NCBI RefSeq assembly: GCF_028858725.1
Contig: NC_084776.1
Span: 496,001 to 560,000, forward strand
DNA length: 64,000 nt
Origin: Colius striatus
Taxonomy: Eukaryota > Chordata > Aves > Coliiformes > Coliidae
Direction: 5' to 3'
The position numbers and the translations under genes are program-made. The notes under the pieces are model-generated. The model was not told the DNA's origin and searched no databases. It was given only the letters and a program-made list of their open reading frames with translations. Positions 40,901-53,900 of the stretch are shown in pieces; position 1 is the stretch's first letter; every line of letters starts with the position of its first letter.

Positions 40901-43900
40901 CAGGGGCAGATTCAGAGGTCGCAGGGGGAGAAAGCTGCTGAGTAGGCCTTCTCTGGACTGAAGAATATATACCAGTGTTACTGGTACGCCTCTGTGTTGA
41001 AACTACAGACCTTTCTAAGGAGCATTGTGCCACTCCTGTGGTGAGATCAGTAACTCCAGAGCAGTAAAACCCTTATCTCAGTCCGGGGCAGCCTGATGGA
41101 GCTGCCTGCCTGCCTGCCTGGGAAGTCCTGTGTCATCTGTCTTTCAGAAAGCACGTGCTCTAGCCATGTGTAGTCTGCAGGTTTCCCCTCTTGCTGGGCA
41201 CCACTGACTCCTGAGTGGGATTTGTGGCCTGGCATGGATTGAGCTAGCCAGGGCTGTCTTTCCAAGACACCAAACTCACGTGGCAGTCAGTCAGTTTCTG
41301 GGCCAGCTGTGGGCTTCTCATGGAAATGCTTTGGGCTCTCTCTGCTGTATGGTATTATCTCTGAGAGGGGGATATAAGGCTTGAAGTTCAGCAGCTCCTG
41401 TGCTTAGCAGGAGGGACAATTGGAGATGTTTGCTGCTGTGCTTCCATTTCCTTGTGGGAGTGCTGGAAAGATCAGCTTGTAGCCGCCTTCTGTGGCATAC
41501 TCTGCCCTTTGGCACGTGTTTGATTCACCCAGCTTCCTTCTGCTGGAGTCATGCAGTGTGTGTGGAAGAGAGGACAGGACGGGAGAGGGCAAAGGAGGAA
41601 GCCCTGGAGACAGTTGAAGGGCAGTTGCACATGGAGCCTGGTCCCTGGAAGGGAAGGTGAGATCCCGAGCAGCAGGCAGTGCCTGGTCACGCTGCCTGCT
41701 GGGGCTAAGGAAAATCACCCTTTAAGTGTCCCATAGCCATGATCTGGCTGCTTTACACCAAATGCTGTGACTGCTGGTTTGTAAATGCTTTCAGCTCCTC
41801 GTGAAGCATGTCGTATCCTCCTGCACAGGATCTCACAGTGTGTGTTCCCCCTGGGTCAGTGCAGGTGCAGCGGCAGCAGCGCAGCTGGCAGCGTGCACAG
41901 CCTTCAGGCACGTGTGAGGACCAACACGAGAGAGGCTTTCCTGGGTGAAGGTGATGAAGCCTGCCTGCAGCAGGGCACATCTGCCCCTCTGCTGCTGCCT
42001 TTCTGGGTGTGGTGCTGTGGGTGAAGCAAGCCCATCCTTCAGGATTAGGGTCCTTTCCGTGCCAGGGCTGGGTGACAGGGTGCCGGGCAGGTGTCTGTTT
42101 GCCCCGAGATAAACCTGCCTCGCTGCTATTGAGGGTGGCTGGGAAGCGGCGCTTCCCCTTTCTGGAAAGGTGAGTCACTGTTTGAGCAGATCCTGCCAGG
42201 TGGCCATAAAGCCAGAGACACCGTGAAGGCTTTGGGCCTGCTGCCTGGAGAGCACAGGGAAGCGTGCTCGTGTCGCTGCTGCCCGGGCACAGCCCTGCTG
42301 CTGCCGGCCTGGGGGCAGGACTTGACCAATCCCTGGGCCACTCGGGTGTTGTTTTGTGGCTCCCAGAGCCCCTGTGTCAGCTCTGCTGCCCCTCTGCAGG
42401 TGGGGGCAAGCCTGGGGAGGAGTTGTGCCACTGAGTTATGGGCAGTGCCAGCCCTGAGCCAGGAGGTGTAACTGAAAGTGGCAGCAGAGCTGCTGAGTGT
42501 GTGTGATGTGGGGGTGGGGAGGAGGTTACAGGAACCAGCGGTGAATCGGCAACTTCTTACTCAAGGCGTTCTTGGAACTGCTCTGGGGTTGAGTTAGGAA
42601 ACCTGCTTCTATTTTAAGGACTAGGTGCTTTTTATGCTACAGTTTCTTTGTTGTAGTCTTTGTGTGACTTGCACTGGGATGAGCCATCTACCAGAGACAG
42701 GCCCAGGGCTGTTCTCAGCACTTGTGCCGTGCTATGAGGAGAGCAAACACTTCTTGGGTCCGTTTATACACAGAATGGCTGCATAGACTCGCCTTGGCAA
42801 CAGTCCCGACTCTCCCGTGCCATTCCTAGCTGCTCTTTCCTGCTGTGCTACAGAATAGTACAGTGTTTCCATCCTGCCCTTGAAAAAAACGCCTCTGGGT
42901 TGTATCCCACTTGCTCTTTGTCCTGGCAAAGCTGTGGGTGAGCTGCGAGGGGGAGTGCACTTGGGTGTCTTGTGTCCTGGCAAGAGGCTGATTTCATCTT
43001 GGGGTGGCTCCTCAGGAAGTGAGTGAGTGGAATAATTCACACTTCTGTTACGAGTCTCTATTTCATGTGAATTCACCTGTCACAGCAGGGAGATGCCTCT
43101 TCATGTCACTGTCTTGTCTGGTCTCGGGAAAGGGCTTAGTCACTGTGCAACTGCTCCCAGTTCTGGACCTGACTGGTCCCAGCCTGGCTTGTCTGCCTGG
43201 GGCTCTGATGCATGCTGTAGGTTTTCCTTTACGGAAAGTCTGTCTTATTTCAGTGTTTCTGAGATATGCTGAAGTGCAAAACAACCTCTGGCTTCATGAC
43301 AGTGACTCACTCTGGATTATCTGGGGGGCCCTCCACGCCCAGGGTGGCACCGAGCGAGCGGCAGTTTGGGCACTGAGCTGTGCAGGGGATACCCCACAAT
43401 TCACACAAAGCTTTACAAGCCACACTGGACCATCTGCAGGGAACCTTCCTTTGTCTTGTGGCCTTGCACAGTTCCTTAATCTAACATGCTTAGTTCCTTT
43501 GAAGCGCAGCAGCTGCGTGAGACCACCCTGTCGTTCCCCTGCTGCCGCCTCTCCTTCCTTCTGTTTCTCCTGCAGGCCTCTGGCTGTACCTGGCTGGGAG
43601 TAACCTTCCCTGCCTGACTCTGATTGGCTCTCCCAATTTTGGGTATCGGTCAGTTCACCGCGACTTGGAGGCTCAGGTTGCCATAGTGACGGAAAACAAA
43701 GCCCTGCAGCAGCAGCTGCACCAGGTAAGTGGCTGCTCGTGTGGATGTTGTGCTTCGGTCACATGGGGAATGCTGATGACGCAGTTGCAATAAAACCCTA
43801 CAGCCACAATAATTCAAACCCTTCCTGAGCGTAGGAAGCCTCCAGGAGCTGTCAGTTAAGTGGCTATTGATGAGATGCCTCCTGCAAGGGCCGCTTGCTG

Positions 43901-46136
43901 GGAAACGGAGGCAGTAACGGGAAGGAACGTGTGTCCCCAGTGAACTCACATATCGAGTGCTCAGGCCCTGGATGCTCAGAGACGGCGTTGGGAGAGGACC
44001 TGCTGCTCTCACTGATCTCACAGCACCTTCTCGAGCCTTATCCACGATGTTTGGGCCACTGTGCTCTGGGATAGTGAGGTCAGGCCCTTTGAATTGCTAA
44101 CCTTGGGCTTCTGGAGGATTTTACTTGCCAAGCACTTGGGAGGTCCTTTGTAGGTGTATAAATGCCAATCTGTTATAACAACAGGTGGCTGCCTGCAGGC
44201 TGTGGAGGTGAACAAGGGCAGGGGATCTTGATGTAGTTTCTACAAGAGGAGAACTTCTGGGCTGGTTGGATTGCCCGTGAAATTAGATGACATAATCCTC
44301 AATATTCATGTGATGTTGTGTAATGTTGACACAGACATTTTTCAGTGGTTTAGTGTTGAGTGTCCCAGGTTAGTTAGTTATTTGTCATGAAGCAGCTGAG
44401 ACTGCTGAGCACTTCAGCTGCTTCCCTGAGTCCTGCCTGGTTCTCTGGCTGTCTGGGCTCTTCATCTTCTGCTGGAAATGACAGCGTCCCAAGTAATTTC
44501 TCAGGTACTGTGCTGATACAAAGCAAAGTGGTTTGGTGTCTCTCTGTGTGACTTAGGGATCTCAAAACCACGTTCTGTTACTCCAAGTCCTGGCAGAAGA
44601 AGGCAGAGTTGTCTTCAAGATCAATGGGGATTGCCCTGTTGCATCAGGGCTCTTCCACAGGATGAGTCAGAGTGTATCTAATCAAAAACAATTCTATTAC
44701 TGGAAGAGTTGCTTAAATATTTCAATTCATATCTTGTCTCTGCTTGTTTCTAATGGAAGGGGAGAATCAATGAAAATATGACAAAGGAATTTTCTCAAGC
44801 AGAGCTGCAGTGATCTAATTTCAAGGGCTTGAAGCCATTCCCATTTGCTGGAAGCAGAATTTGAGGTTGGCTGCTTGTTTACTTTCTGTGACCTTTGTTT
44901 AGAAGACTTAATACACTACTGGGACGCTGCCATGGAATCACTTTGCCTGTGTAACATTCAGTTCCATTGTGAAAAATGTGTGGTGAGATCTGGGAAGAAA
45001 TTGGAGTGGTCTGGGTGTCTGTGGGTGCTCCACTGCATGAGCTGAGCTTCAGTACACCGGTGTCACCTCAGGGCTCAGATGACCTCACTGTATCAGATGA
45101 CCTCGCTGCAGAATCTCCATAGCAGGGCTGACTATGGCTCTTGGTGCATTTGGAGTTGCTAAAATTAGACTGATTTGGCACAGGAATGCCTTCCTTCTGG
45201 TGTTGGTTCATCCTTTTGGTGTTACTTTCCAGCAGTTCCTTGCTGCTTCCCTGCTACACGCCCCATTTAAACAGAGCAGAGGATTTTCTGTTGTGTGTGA
45301 CAGCATAACTAGTGATAAAAAAGACTGAGAACAGCCTTATGGCAGGGGCTCTGCTCCCTGTGTGCCTGCAGATCCCAGGAACCCGGCAGGCTGAGAAAAG
45401 AAAACTGCCTTTGATGAAGCAGGTGCTTTCACATACCATGTGAGCATGTGTGAGCGTGGCCAGGGCTCATTTCCTCCTGCAGCAGCAGGCTGTGCACACT
45501 GCAGAAGCCTCCGAGTGCTTCTGGTAACTTCATTGAAATCACGACTGTGTATTCATTTGCAAACACAGCGCTTGAGCTGTATCTAGAAAGAGCTGCCTCA
45601 GCCAGTCCCCTGAGCCTGGGGAGGTTTCCTTTTCTGGCCATCGCAGGGAGGGGTTTAGGATTTTTCCAAGACTGAAGCTTTGCTGTCTTGCAGCTGAGAG
45701 GCAGAAACAGGCAAAACCTCCCACCTGTGCTCATGTGGAGTTTAAATTGCCAATTAGTGAGGTTGGGTGTGTGAGCCATGGAGGGTGCAGTGCTGCAGTG
45801 GGGGACACATCCTGCCCTTGCTCTGTGGTGCTCTAGTGGTCCTGGGAGCTGTGCTGCATGGAATGAGGCTCTTGTGTTCAGGCTCGTGGGAGAAATTATG
45901 CATATACTTTTGTCTGGATCCAGGGCCAGTTTCACCTGGGAAGTCGCTTTTCTTACAGGCCATGGTATAATTTAACACTCAGGATTTAGTAGGATGATGT
46001 TTCTCTCTGTGTACAGGAACAGGAGCAGCTTTACCTCTGCTCAGGGGTGGTCTCATCATCAACCTTTGAGCAGCCAAGTCGGTATGTGAAGCTGTGGGTG
46101 AAGCTGGTCACACCTCTGATTAAGAATTTCTTTTGA
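31125..46136 (+). CDS. PGS1: CDP-diacylglycerol--glycerol-3-phosphate 3-phosphatidyltransferase, nine exons
   Basis: Exons: 31125-31261, 34958-35147, 35502-35579, 36651-36750, 37433-37622, 37985-38163, 39004-39537, 43576-43724, 46017-46136; 1677 bases, 558 residues (human 556). The mitochondrial enzyme makes phosphatidylglycerophosphate from CDP-diacylglycerol and glycerol-3-phosphate, the first committed step to cardiolipin. It belongs to the phospholipase D superfamily. The N terminus (WRRLL, RGRP, RDRRAR) is Arg-rich and acid-poor, a mitochondrial presequence. The first HKD motif is HIKVYLFD (218-225) and is complete; the second begins HAK at 467-469 followed by SPN, the relaxed form usual in this family. 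The start follows the human N terminus; an upstream out-of-frame ATG exists (separate entry). The 3.7-kb intron 1 holds a CR1 fragment. Divergent from SOCS3, convergent with DNAH17. Confidence 0.97.
31262..34957 (+). other. PGS1: PGS1 intron 1
   Basis: A 3.7-kb intron with GT-AG ends. Besides the CR1 fragment at 32832-33411 it has a run of T near 32788-32801 just before that element. The remaining sequence has no recognisable exon or repeat. Confidence 0.6.
32832..33411 (+). mobile_element. CR1 LINE, 5'-truncated, 3' end
   Basis: The left part encodes the C-terminal end of CR1 ORF2 (for example [15 protein letters not shown] and LGLFSLEE are typical), followed by the 3' UTR with its well-known block ATGATCTCTGAAGGTCCCTT and a terminal TTCTGTGA-type octamer repeat at about 33391-33411. 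It is inserted in the sense direction in PGS1 intron 1. About 580 bases remain of a 4.5-kb element, the usual 5' truncation. Differences from the typical CR1 sequence suggest an old copy. The left boundary is approximate. Confidence 0.93.
39538..43575 (+). other. PGS1: PGS1 intron 7
   Basis: The largest PGS1 intron, about 4.0 kb. It is compositionally mixed, holds a short CTGC tetranucleotide run near 41104-41119, and shows no recognisable transposon or exon. A tRNA B-box lookalike at about 39664 was examined and rejected. Confidence 0.5.
43725..46016 (+). other. PGS1: PGS1 intron 8
   Basis: A 2.3-kb intron, more AT-rich than the rest of the gene. A short duplication CAGATGACCTC occurs twice at about 45076-45108. 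No exon, RNA gene or transposon end was recognised. Confidence 0.5.
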
Positions 46137-47537
46137 AAGAAGAAGAGTTGCTGCTTTGGGTGAGTTTTCTTTGCCGTTCTTAGGGGAATTTACACAATTA
46201 CTAAGTGTAGTACTCTGTTGTGTGGAAGAATAGATGATGTGGGGAAAAAAACAGGCGTCCCTTTTCTTCTGCCTCTGACTAGAATCATTGCTCAAGGCCT
46301 GTATTGGGTTTCATCTACTGGAAGTTCTGCAAGGGTCAATGACACAGAACCCATGGAAGGGTATTTCCCTTGCATGGAATTGAAGCTTTGATTTCTGAAG
46401 TGTTCCTGTCAGAGTGCTGTGGAGAGACATTGTGTTTATGCTGGCTTGACCAGCTAATAGAAAACACTGTTGGAATATTTTAAGTGTTTTGTCCTCTCTT
46501 CATCTGATCAGTGCTTTCCTTGAACCTTGCAATGCTGCCATCCTGCCTGGATGCATCCTCCCTGTGCTCTGTGTGTGGCCCCTGCACTTCACATCTCCAC
46601 TTTACTTACACCAGCCTCTGTCTCTGGGGCTGACTCCTTCATCTGCTACGAGTGGACTTTTGGTGCTAATGGGCTTTGGATGTGACTTGCTGTAAGTGGG
46701 AGGCTCAAGCTGTTAACATAGGTCCTGCAGAGAAGTTGTTTGGGAAGGCAGGTGGAAAGGTGTCAGCACAGGCTGGGGCTGCCCTCTGAGGGTCGCTGGC
46801 AGAGTGTGTGTGAGGGGTTCTGATCTCATAGTGCCACAGAGGGATTCCTGGCACCTGAGAAGGCTGGAGGTAAGTCTAAAGCTTATAGTTGTGTATTCTA
46901 AATGCTGCTCCTTTATAAACAAACAAGCAGCTCTGCTTGTCCCTGTGGCTTTTCTTACCCCTAGCTGTGAGTGAAGCTTATGCAGCTGTGTTTTAGAACT
47001 ACTTGTTTGGATATTTCACGGGGTTAGATGTTGGTGAATTATTACAGGGTCAGACCTTGGCCTGTGTGGTGGCCAGAGCAGGTCTGACTGCCCTAACAGG
47101 CATTACTGCGGGTAGGAGTTATTTGTTGTGAAAGAAAGGGTGGGTTCTATAACCTACAAATACAAAGAAGCTACCCCAAAGATTGATCTGCTTGCAGCTG
47201 GGCTTTCTCTGGGTTGTAGGGGATGATGTGTTGGTGAGCTGGGCCAAATCTGCACCTTCCCTCTGTGTGCTCTGCAGTTCCACACGGTGATGGGCCCGGC
47301 CCACGTGTGGCTTGGACAATTTCTGCTCACAGTCAGCACTGAGCAACCAAACAAACAGCTGTGGAAAGCCAGAGCTCTGAGGGGGAAAGGAACCCGGATG
47401 TCTGTGTGCAGTGGTTCCATCTGGCTGCCTCTGCTGGTCTGGCTCCCAACCAGCCCTTTATCAGAAACCACCCATTGGAAGCCCAGCGTCTGCCCAGAGA
47501 AACTCCACGTCCTGGAGGAGCAGCCTCCAGTGCTGGT
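46137..47537 (+). other. PGS1: PGS1 3' UTR and convergent gap to DNAH17
   Basis: No canonical AATAAA follows the PGS1 stop on this strand before the DNAH17 end. Weak candidates include TATAAA at 46914-46919. The PGS1 3' end is therefore undetermined and could overlap the DNAH17 3' UTR. Nothing else is recognised in this 1.4 kb. Confidence 0.45.
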
Positions 47538-47650
47538 TTTATTAGTACTTTGCTAAAATAGTTCTGGTACAATCAAACTTCATCTAAATTACACAACTTT
47601 GGGTGTTTTTGCAAGTAAAAGCATTTGCTGTTTCCTGTAACTGCTGGAGC
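47538..47650 (-). other. DNAH17: DNAH17 3' UTR with poly(A) signal
   Basis: AATAAA on the minus strand at 47543-47538 lies only about 110 bases after the stop codon at 47653-47651, giving a short 3' UTR. Confidence 0.7.
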
Positions 47651-50600
47651 TCAGTTCTGTAAGAGCAGAGCAACAGCAGCGAGGACCCACTTGGCGGCTT
47701 TCTCTTTTGTCTTCAGGTTAAAAGTCCAGACATAGGTGGGACCTCTCATCCGCGTCTTATAGACGGGACATTCGTAGGTGCTGGTGGTGTCCAGGCGGTC
47801 TGCAGGGACGGCTCTGATGAAGAGGATGGGCATGGTGGGCGTCAGCTCCTTCAGCCTCGCGTCCGCCAGCGCTGCCGAGGGCACGTCCCAGCGCGCGCCT
47901 GCGGGGAGACGGCACCGGCTGTGCGGCTGCTGGGCTGCCCCTGGCACCCGCACGCAGTGACGGTGGGGAAGGAGTTGCTGCAGCAGCACAGCTGGGGTGG
48001 AGGTGCAGGGTGGGTAGTTGCGGGTTGGTAGTTGTTGGGGCCAACGTTATCATCGCACCGTGACCCCTGGATGTGTTGTGGCTGACTGTGCGTGGGATGT
48101 CTGGACGAATCCTGTCCCCACTCACCCCTGCAGCATGGGTTTGCATGGCAGCTGCTTAGCTCAAGGCAAAGCGTGGTGGTGGTGGGAGCTATAGTGAGCT
48201 GTCCTGTGTGGTCTGTACTATTGGTGCTGTGTGACACCACCAGCTCCTTCCCCCTCATTTCTTAGTAGCAATTATTCTAGGTTCTGTGTTTCCTGATTTG
48301 TTTTACTCTCACATCAAAGAAGACATTTATTTACTGGAATGTCAAGGCTTCAGCTAACCCAGCCCTCAGGTTCATGCCACACAAAAGCCAGCTGCCTGTG
48401 AGGCGGCCGGGTGCTGCCCTCAGCTGGTGTCTCCCACCCCCACGGGCTCTGCTGCTCAGCCCTCTGCAGAGCTGTAGAGTTCAGAGCCACCAGTGAGTGC
48501 TGACACCCACCCCCGGCAGGCTGAACTGGGCTTTCTGTGTCCACAACACTCCATAGAAAATGTGGTCTTTTACCTTCCATGAATAATCCATGCACGTAGG
48601 TGCCTTCTCGGGGCGGAGCTGTTATCTCCTCACGGCTTTTCTTGGTCACATCCACCGACAGACACATCTTGTCCAGAGGCCATTCGTTTTTCCTGGCTGT
48701 GGACTGCATGATAGCCGTGAGGAAGGACTGGGGGTTGAAGAATCCTGACAGCCACACTGTTGCAGGCAGCACAAAGTCTGTTGTCCAGACTTCCAGTTCC
48801 TGGAAAATCAAAACGACAAAGTCCATGAGAGCAAAATGTGGCCTTCGAGCAGCACAGTGCTGCTTGGAGACACCACGGGACAGAGCTGATGCTTCCCTGT
48901 GCCTAACTCAAGCTTCAGTCAATCTTCCAGAGGTGAAGACTAGGATGGAGGTGTCTGTGATGAAGAAATAGCAGATTCCACTGCAGCAATTAAACTTAAA
49001 CCCAGTAACTTGGATTGCAGTAAATAGTGCTGTTATTTTTTTAACAAAGCCCCACTTTAAATAGATGGGTCTATGACATATTTTCTCCTCTGAGACAGTT
49101 GTATCGGGGTTCACTCGTGGTCTGTGGGAACACAGGGATGCTGGGGGTGAGCCCTTCCCAAACTGCTGCTTTCCTCCCCGGGGTAAGGGGTCATTTCAGG
49201 TACTTCAAACTGCTTATGGTAATACTGAAAAATAAACGAGTTAAGCACCGTGCAGTGTCAGAGGCGGCTCCTGTCTGTGCTCACCCTGGCCCGCAGCAGC
49301 AGGTCTGTGTACCAGGCGCCCAGGCCCAGCAGCGAGGGGTAAGCGTAACGCGTCCAGGAGGCCGGGACTGTGTTGTAGAAGAGAGCGTGTGACAGCTCCT
49401 CCATGTCAGCTGTGATCGTCAGCTCGCCCTGGGGAGGGGAGGAAAGGCTGAGCCATGTCAGCCGAGCCCAGCCAGGCTGCAGGGAGGGTCTGGGCTCGGG
49501 CTGACCACGGAGCAGGGGCTGGGAGGGGGATCAGCCCTCTGCCAGGGACACCACGTACCTTCAGTCCCAAGTCCAGCTCCTTCAAGGAGCGCCTCATCTC
49601 ATGGGTCAGGATGTTCATCCTCTCACATTCCTGGAAGGCAACTACTATATAGGGGGTCTTGTCTGCTGCTTTTGCCATGATCTCTGCCATGTTGAACGGT
49701 TCGGGCAGCTTCTCCATGATGTCGTCAAGGACCGACTTCACCTGGAGAGAACACCCCATGCAGCTGCTCATCTCAGGAAGAGCACTGCGGGGTCAGCACT
49801 TGCTGACTCACATTTGCTGTCTTTGTGTTTTCTCGTGCTTCCTCCTCTGTTACTAGAACTCTGTTCTTTTACTGACTGCTCTTGGCTCACAAAAAGCTGC
49901 AGCTCTTTTGCTGGCCAGGAAGGTGAAGCTGCAGCCACAGGCTGTAAATTACAGTCAAGCCCAGGAGAGGCAGGAGGAGGAGTTTTCTTTTTTTCCCCAG
50001 TAGTGGCCACCACCAGTGGGAGTCACTGAGCCTGCTCCAGCTGCTGAGCACGCAGCCTGGGCCCTGTGTCCCGGGGCATCTCATCCCCAGTGACCTCCGG
50101 AGACCCCTGCCCTTACCCGAGCTGTGGGGCAGAGGGGGCCGGGCAGCAGCTGGGGTGTCTCTGAGATGCTGGAGGATGCAGCTCATGTCATACGAGCTGG
50201 GTGCCCGGCTCCTGCCTGGGAGTGAGGTGAAGAGGCAGAAGCTGTACTTGCCTTTTCCTCCCGGGAGACGCCTGAGCCTCCGGCAGCGTCCGACTCCTTG
50301 GGCTGCATTTCCAGCACGGTCTGCAAGAGCCGGTCGGAGGTGACGGTGAGGAAGCCAATCTCGGCGTTGGGGTGGAGGCCGTACAGGTAGGGGCTCTCGG
50401 GGGGCAGGTTGTCGTCGATGTACTGGTGGTAGCCCTGGGCAGGGGGCACAGCAGGCGCTCGCCTCAGCTCGGGTCCGTGCCGGCAGCGCGGTGCTGCGGC
50501 GGCCGTGGAGCTGCCTCACAGTGCCCCTGGTGCTTCACACACGGCTGCTTTGCCTTGTGCAGGATGTTTCTGTGCTCACATCTTACCTAAGTTTTTCCCT

Positions 50601-50929
50601 TACCCACCCCCAGCCACAGGAATGACTTTTGCGGTGATTCTGCATGTTCCAGGGTGTTGAAACTCCCCCACCATTCCGCCCTGGTGACCGTAAGGGAACT
50701 CCGACTAGTGCCCATTTATCCACAGCTACTCACAGTGTTAGTCTCTTACCTTGTAATCCAGGCTGGGAGGAATCTGAAAGCCTGGAGCCAAGTACACCTC
50801 CCCTTCCAGCATCTCCTCACAGATGTATTCGCTCAGGTACGTCCGACACAGCCGGCGGTCCCAGTCGTCCGTGATGTGGCCCCCGTACATGATCTCACCA
50901 AAGAGGTACCGGAGATCATCCCACGGTAC
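47651..50929 (-). CDS. DNAH17: DNAH17 exons for the C-terminal domain
   Basis: Exons in transcript order: 50750-50929, 50252-50434, 49559-49741, 49285-49428, 48574-48799, 47651-47898. They encode [84 protein letters not shown] and the terminal [20 protein letters not shown]. The intron after exon 50252-50434 starts with GC rather than GT (see findings). The stop codon TGA is at 47653-47651. Confidence 0.95.
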
Positions 50930-53900
50930 CTGCAAGGAGAGGCTGCTGTGGAGTTTCAGGGTGGCTTCCAGGAGTCCTCTGCAGCCTGAGGCCCTGTGTC
51001 AGGTGTCTCTCCTGTTTGCCCACAGATTTCACCTTCTCCCTATGCTTTGAACCCCCAGCATCCCCTCTTTGTTCAGACCAACACTTGATCCCACTTGTGA
51101 GGTCAGGTGAAAGCAGGACTCTGCTCAGGGCGAGACCTGCGTGCCACCCATTGCACCTGCACACTTGGGGCAGGTTTTGCCTTTTAGGGAGGAAGTGATT
51201 TAAAAGAACCAACCCATGAGCCAGAGCAGGCCTTTGGCCCAGCCTGGTGCTGGGCACTCGCTTCCACCCAGCTCAGTCTGTACCGTGCCCTGGCAGAGCC
51301 TGTGGGCAGCTCCAGAGAAGGATCTGCTGGCCTTGCTCTGGCCTCAGGTAAAAGCCTCTGTGCACCAACCAGGTGAATGCTTTCACAAAGGGTGGTGGTC
51401 ACAGTGTGCTCTGTGCCGAGGTCACCACGACAGCCTCACCTTGGGGTTTGCCTCCAGGTAGTTGTAGAGCACGTTGATGGAGATGGTCAGGTCCCCGTTG
51501 TTGAAGGGGTAGGGTCTGTTCCAGCCCTGGGCGCCGAACTTGCGCCGCTCAGCCACCACAGCGTGGAAGTAACAGAGAGCAAACAGGATGCATTTGAACT
51601 CGATTTCTTTGCTGCACATCTCTAACGTGTCCTGCAGTGGAATGGAAAGGATAGTGTGGGTGGTGGAGTGTTGCTATCAGCCATCCCTCAGCTGAAGAAC
51701 AGGTGATTAACAGGTGATGGCAAAGGAGAAGTGAAAACTGTTAAAAAAACAAGCATCAAATGGTCTTGTAAAGATCTGCTGGTTGGGTACATTTGGCACT
51801 CATTTGTTTATAACAATATTAGGAATTCACCCTCCCATGCTGCTTGTTTGTAGCAGCAGCCTTCATCAAGGGGAAGGGCAGTAGGAAGGCAGCACCTTCC
51901 CTGCTTGTGGAACCCCGGGGCAGCTCTAGTGCCCCCTGAATCCCTCCTGACAAGTGGAGGTCTCTGGACAACTCCAGAGGTTGTGCCTGGGGGACTCCTG
52001 GCACAGGGCTGTGTCTGCAGGGAGGCCCCAGGGGTGCTCAGCCCCTTAAACCCCAGGACAGGGTGAGCCAAAGGGGCTGCAGGGCTGGGGCCGTGCCCAG
52101 TGGGGCTGTCGGGGGTGGTACCTGGGTGAAGAGGTCGAGGGCTTTGTGCACGTTGGCGTACATGCCCGTCGGGGGCTCGTTGGTGATTTTGATGGCGTCT
52201 TCCAGCAGTCCCTGGGGGATGATGTGAGCCTCGGGGCTGGCGGCAGGCTCGGCGCTCATGAACACACGGTAGTCGCTGTGGCTGTCCAGGCTGTGCTGCT
52301 CCACCGTCTTCTCCAGCGTGCCCAGCCACCGGGCTACCAGGTGGATGTTCTGCAACAGGAACCCTTCCTGCACTGCTGGGCCTGAAGCACAGCCCCGGGG
52401 CTGCCCCGACGTGCTCCATCCCACCCCATCCCCGCCCAGGTGCCGTCAGGGCTGTGTCCCTCTGGCCCCGAACCTGCAGGATGACCCAGTGGCCCTCGGC
52501 AGCTGCCACCTCCAGGGCTTGTTCTGCCACGGCCTCCTGGCCCTGTCCCAGCGACACGTTGTGGATCCTCCCGTTGTCGATGGTGAAGTTCAGGGTTCTG
52601 CCTGGGGAGGGAAGAGGCCACCGCAGCGTCAGGCGCCTTCTCCCTTCGCCTGGGTACGGAGCTGGAGCTGCAGAGCTGCAGCCCTCGAGCGCAGGGCTCA
52701 CCCAGGGCCTCCACGTCTTTCAGCGGGTCGACGCCGGGGGAGAGGATGAAGAAGAGGGGCGTGGAGGGGCTGCTCTCCTTGTACGCCTTGGACAGGTCAA
52801 CGCTCCTGCCTTCCACGAACCTGCTCCCCATCTTCTCTTCTACAAAGTTCCTACAGGAGAACAAAACCATGCTGCAAGGAGCACGGGGGGTGCTGGTGCC
52901 GGGAGGGCGCCGTGCCGCCTGCCCACGCACCTGATGGCGTAGGTCATCCTGTCCGGCCGCATGCACCGCAGCATGCACAGCTTCTGCACAGCTGACTTGT
53001 TCTTCCACTCCTGGGGGAACACTTCCTTCTCCGGCACCTCGGACTCCACAAACTTCTTCCACCGCTTGGCCGAGCCCTTGATGTCACTGTCCAAGTTCCT
53101 GAACTCTTCCATTTCCGAGAGCACCTTCAGGTCCCGCAGAGAAGAGCTAAATCATTCCTGGGCTCTGCTCGCCCTCGGGGACCCTGGGCTCAGGATCCAG
53201 GGTGCCAGACCTGCCCTGTGCTGGGCACGGCTGCACTGGGGCTCCCAGGGGCATCTCTGTGAAGGTCCCCGCAGTGAAGGGGGGATGCTGCTCATGGTGG
53301 GACACAGTTCAGACACCCTGAGCTCCTGGGTGAGGAGTTGTGGACACTTGACAGTCCAAACACTGCCAAGACACAACCTCACCTGCCTGTCCCTGCTGCA
53401 CAAGCAAGCTGTCCCTGCATCCCCTCAGGGCTGAGTGCAGACCCCTGTGCCAACATTGCATGGGAGTCGGTGCAGACCAACCTTGATGCCACCCCAGCCC
53501 TGGGGCTGCAGGAAGTCCACGGGGGACGTGACACCGGCCTTGGAAGGGAAGCGCAGAAGAAAGTCCAGCTCTGCTGGGTTCACTTCTTTCTTGATTGCCA
53601 GGACCTGGCAGGTTGAGAGCAGAACCATGTGTCTAAACCATCAATCTCATGCACAGTATTGGACAATGGAAGCCCCAAACCTTTGGCTGAGTTACCTGGA
53701 AGGTGACCTGGGCCAGGAATATGAGTTTGTCTCTCTCAAACAGCCCCCGTGCAGTGTACACATAGACTGAGTAGGTGATCTCCTCCATCAGGTTGATCAC
53801 CCTTTGCTTGATGTCCTCGTCGGGGGCCGTGCGCTGAATGGCTTTCTCAAAGACCCTGTTGAATGCCTGCGGAGGAGCCGGGGGCAGCTCAGCTGCTGGG

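Noticed and set aside
41104-41119. CTGC tetranucleotide run
   Set aside because: Only about four copies; ordinary simple sequence.
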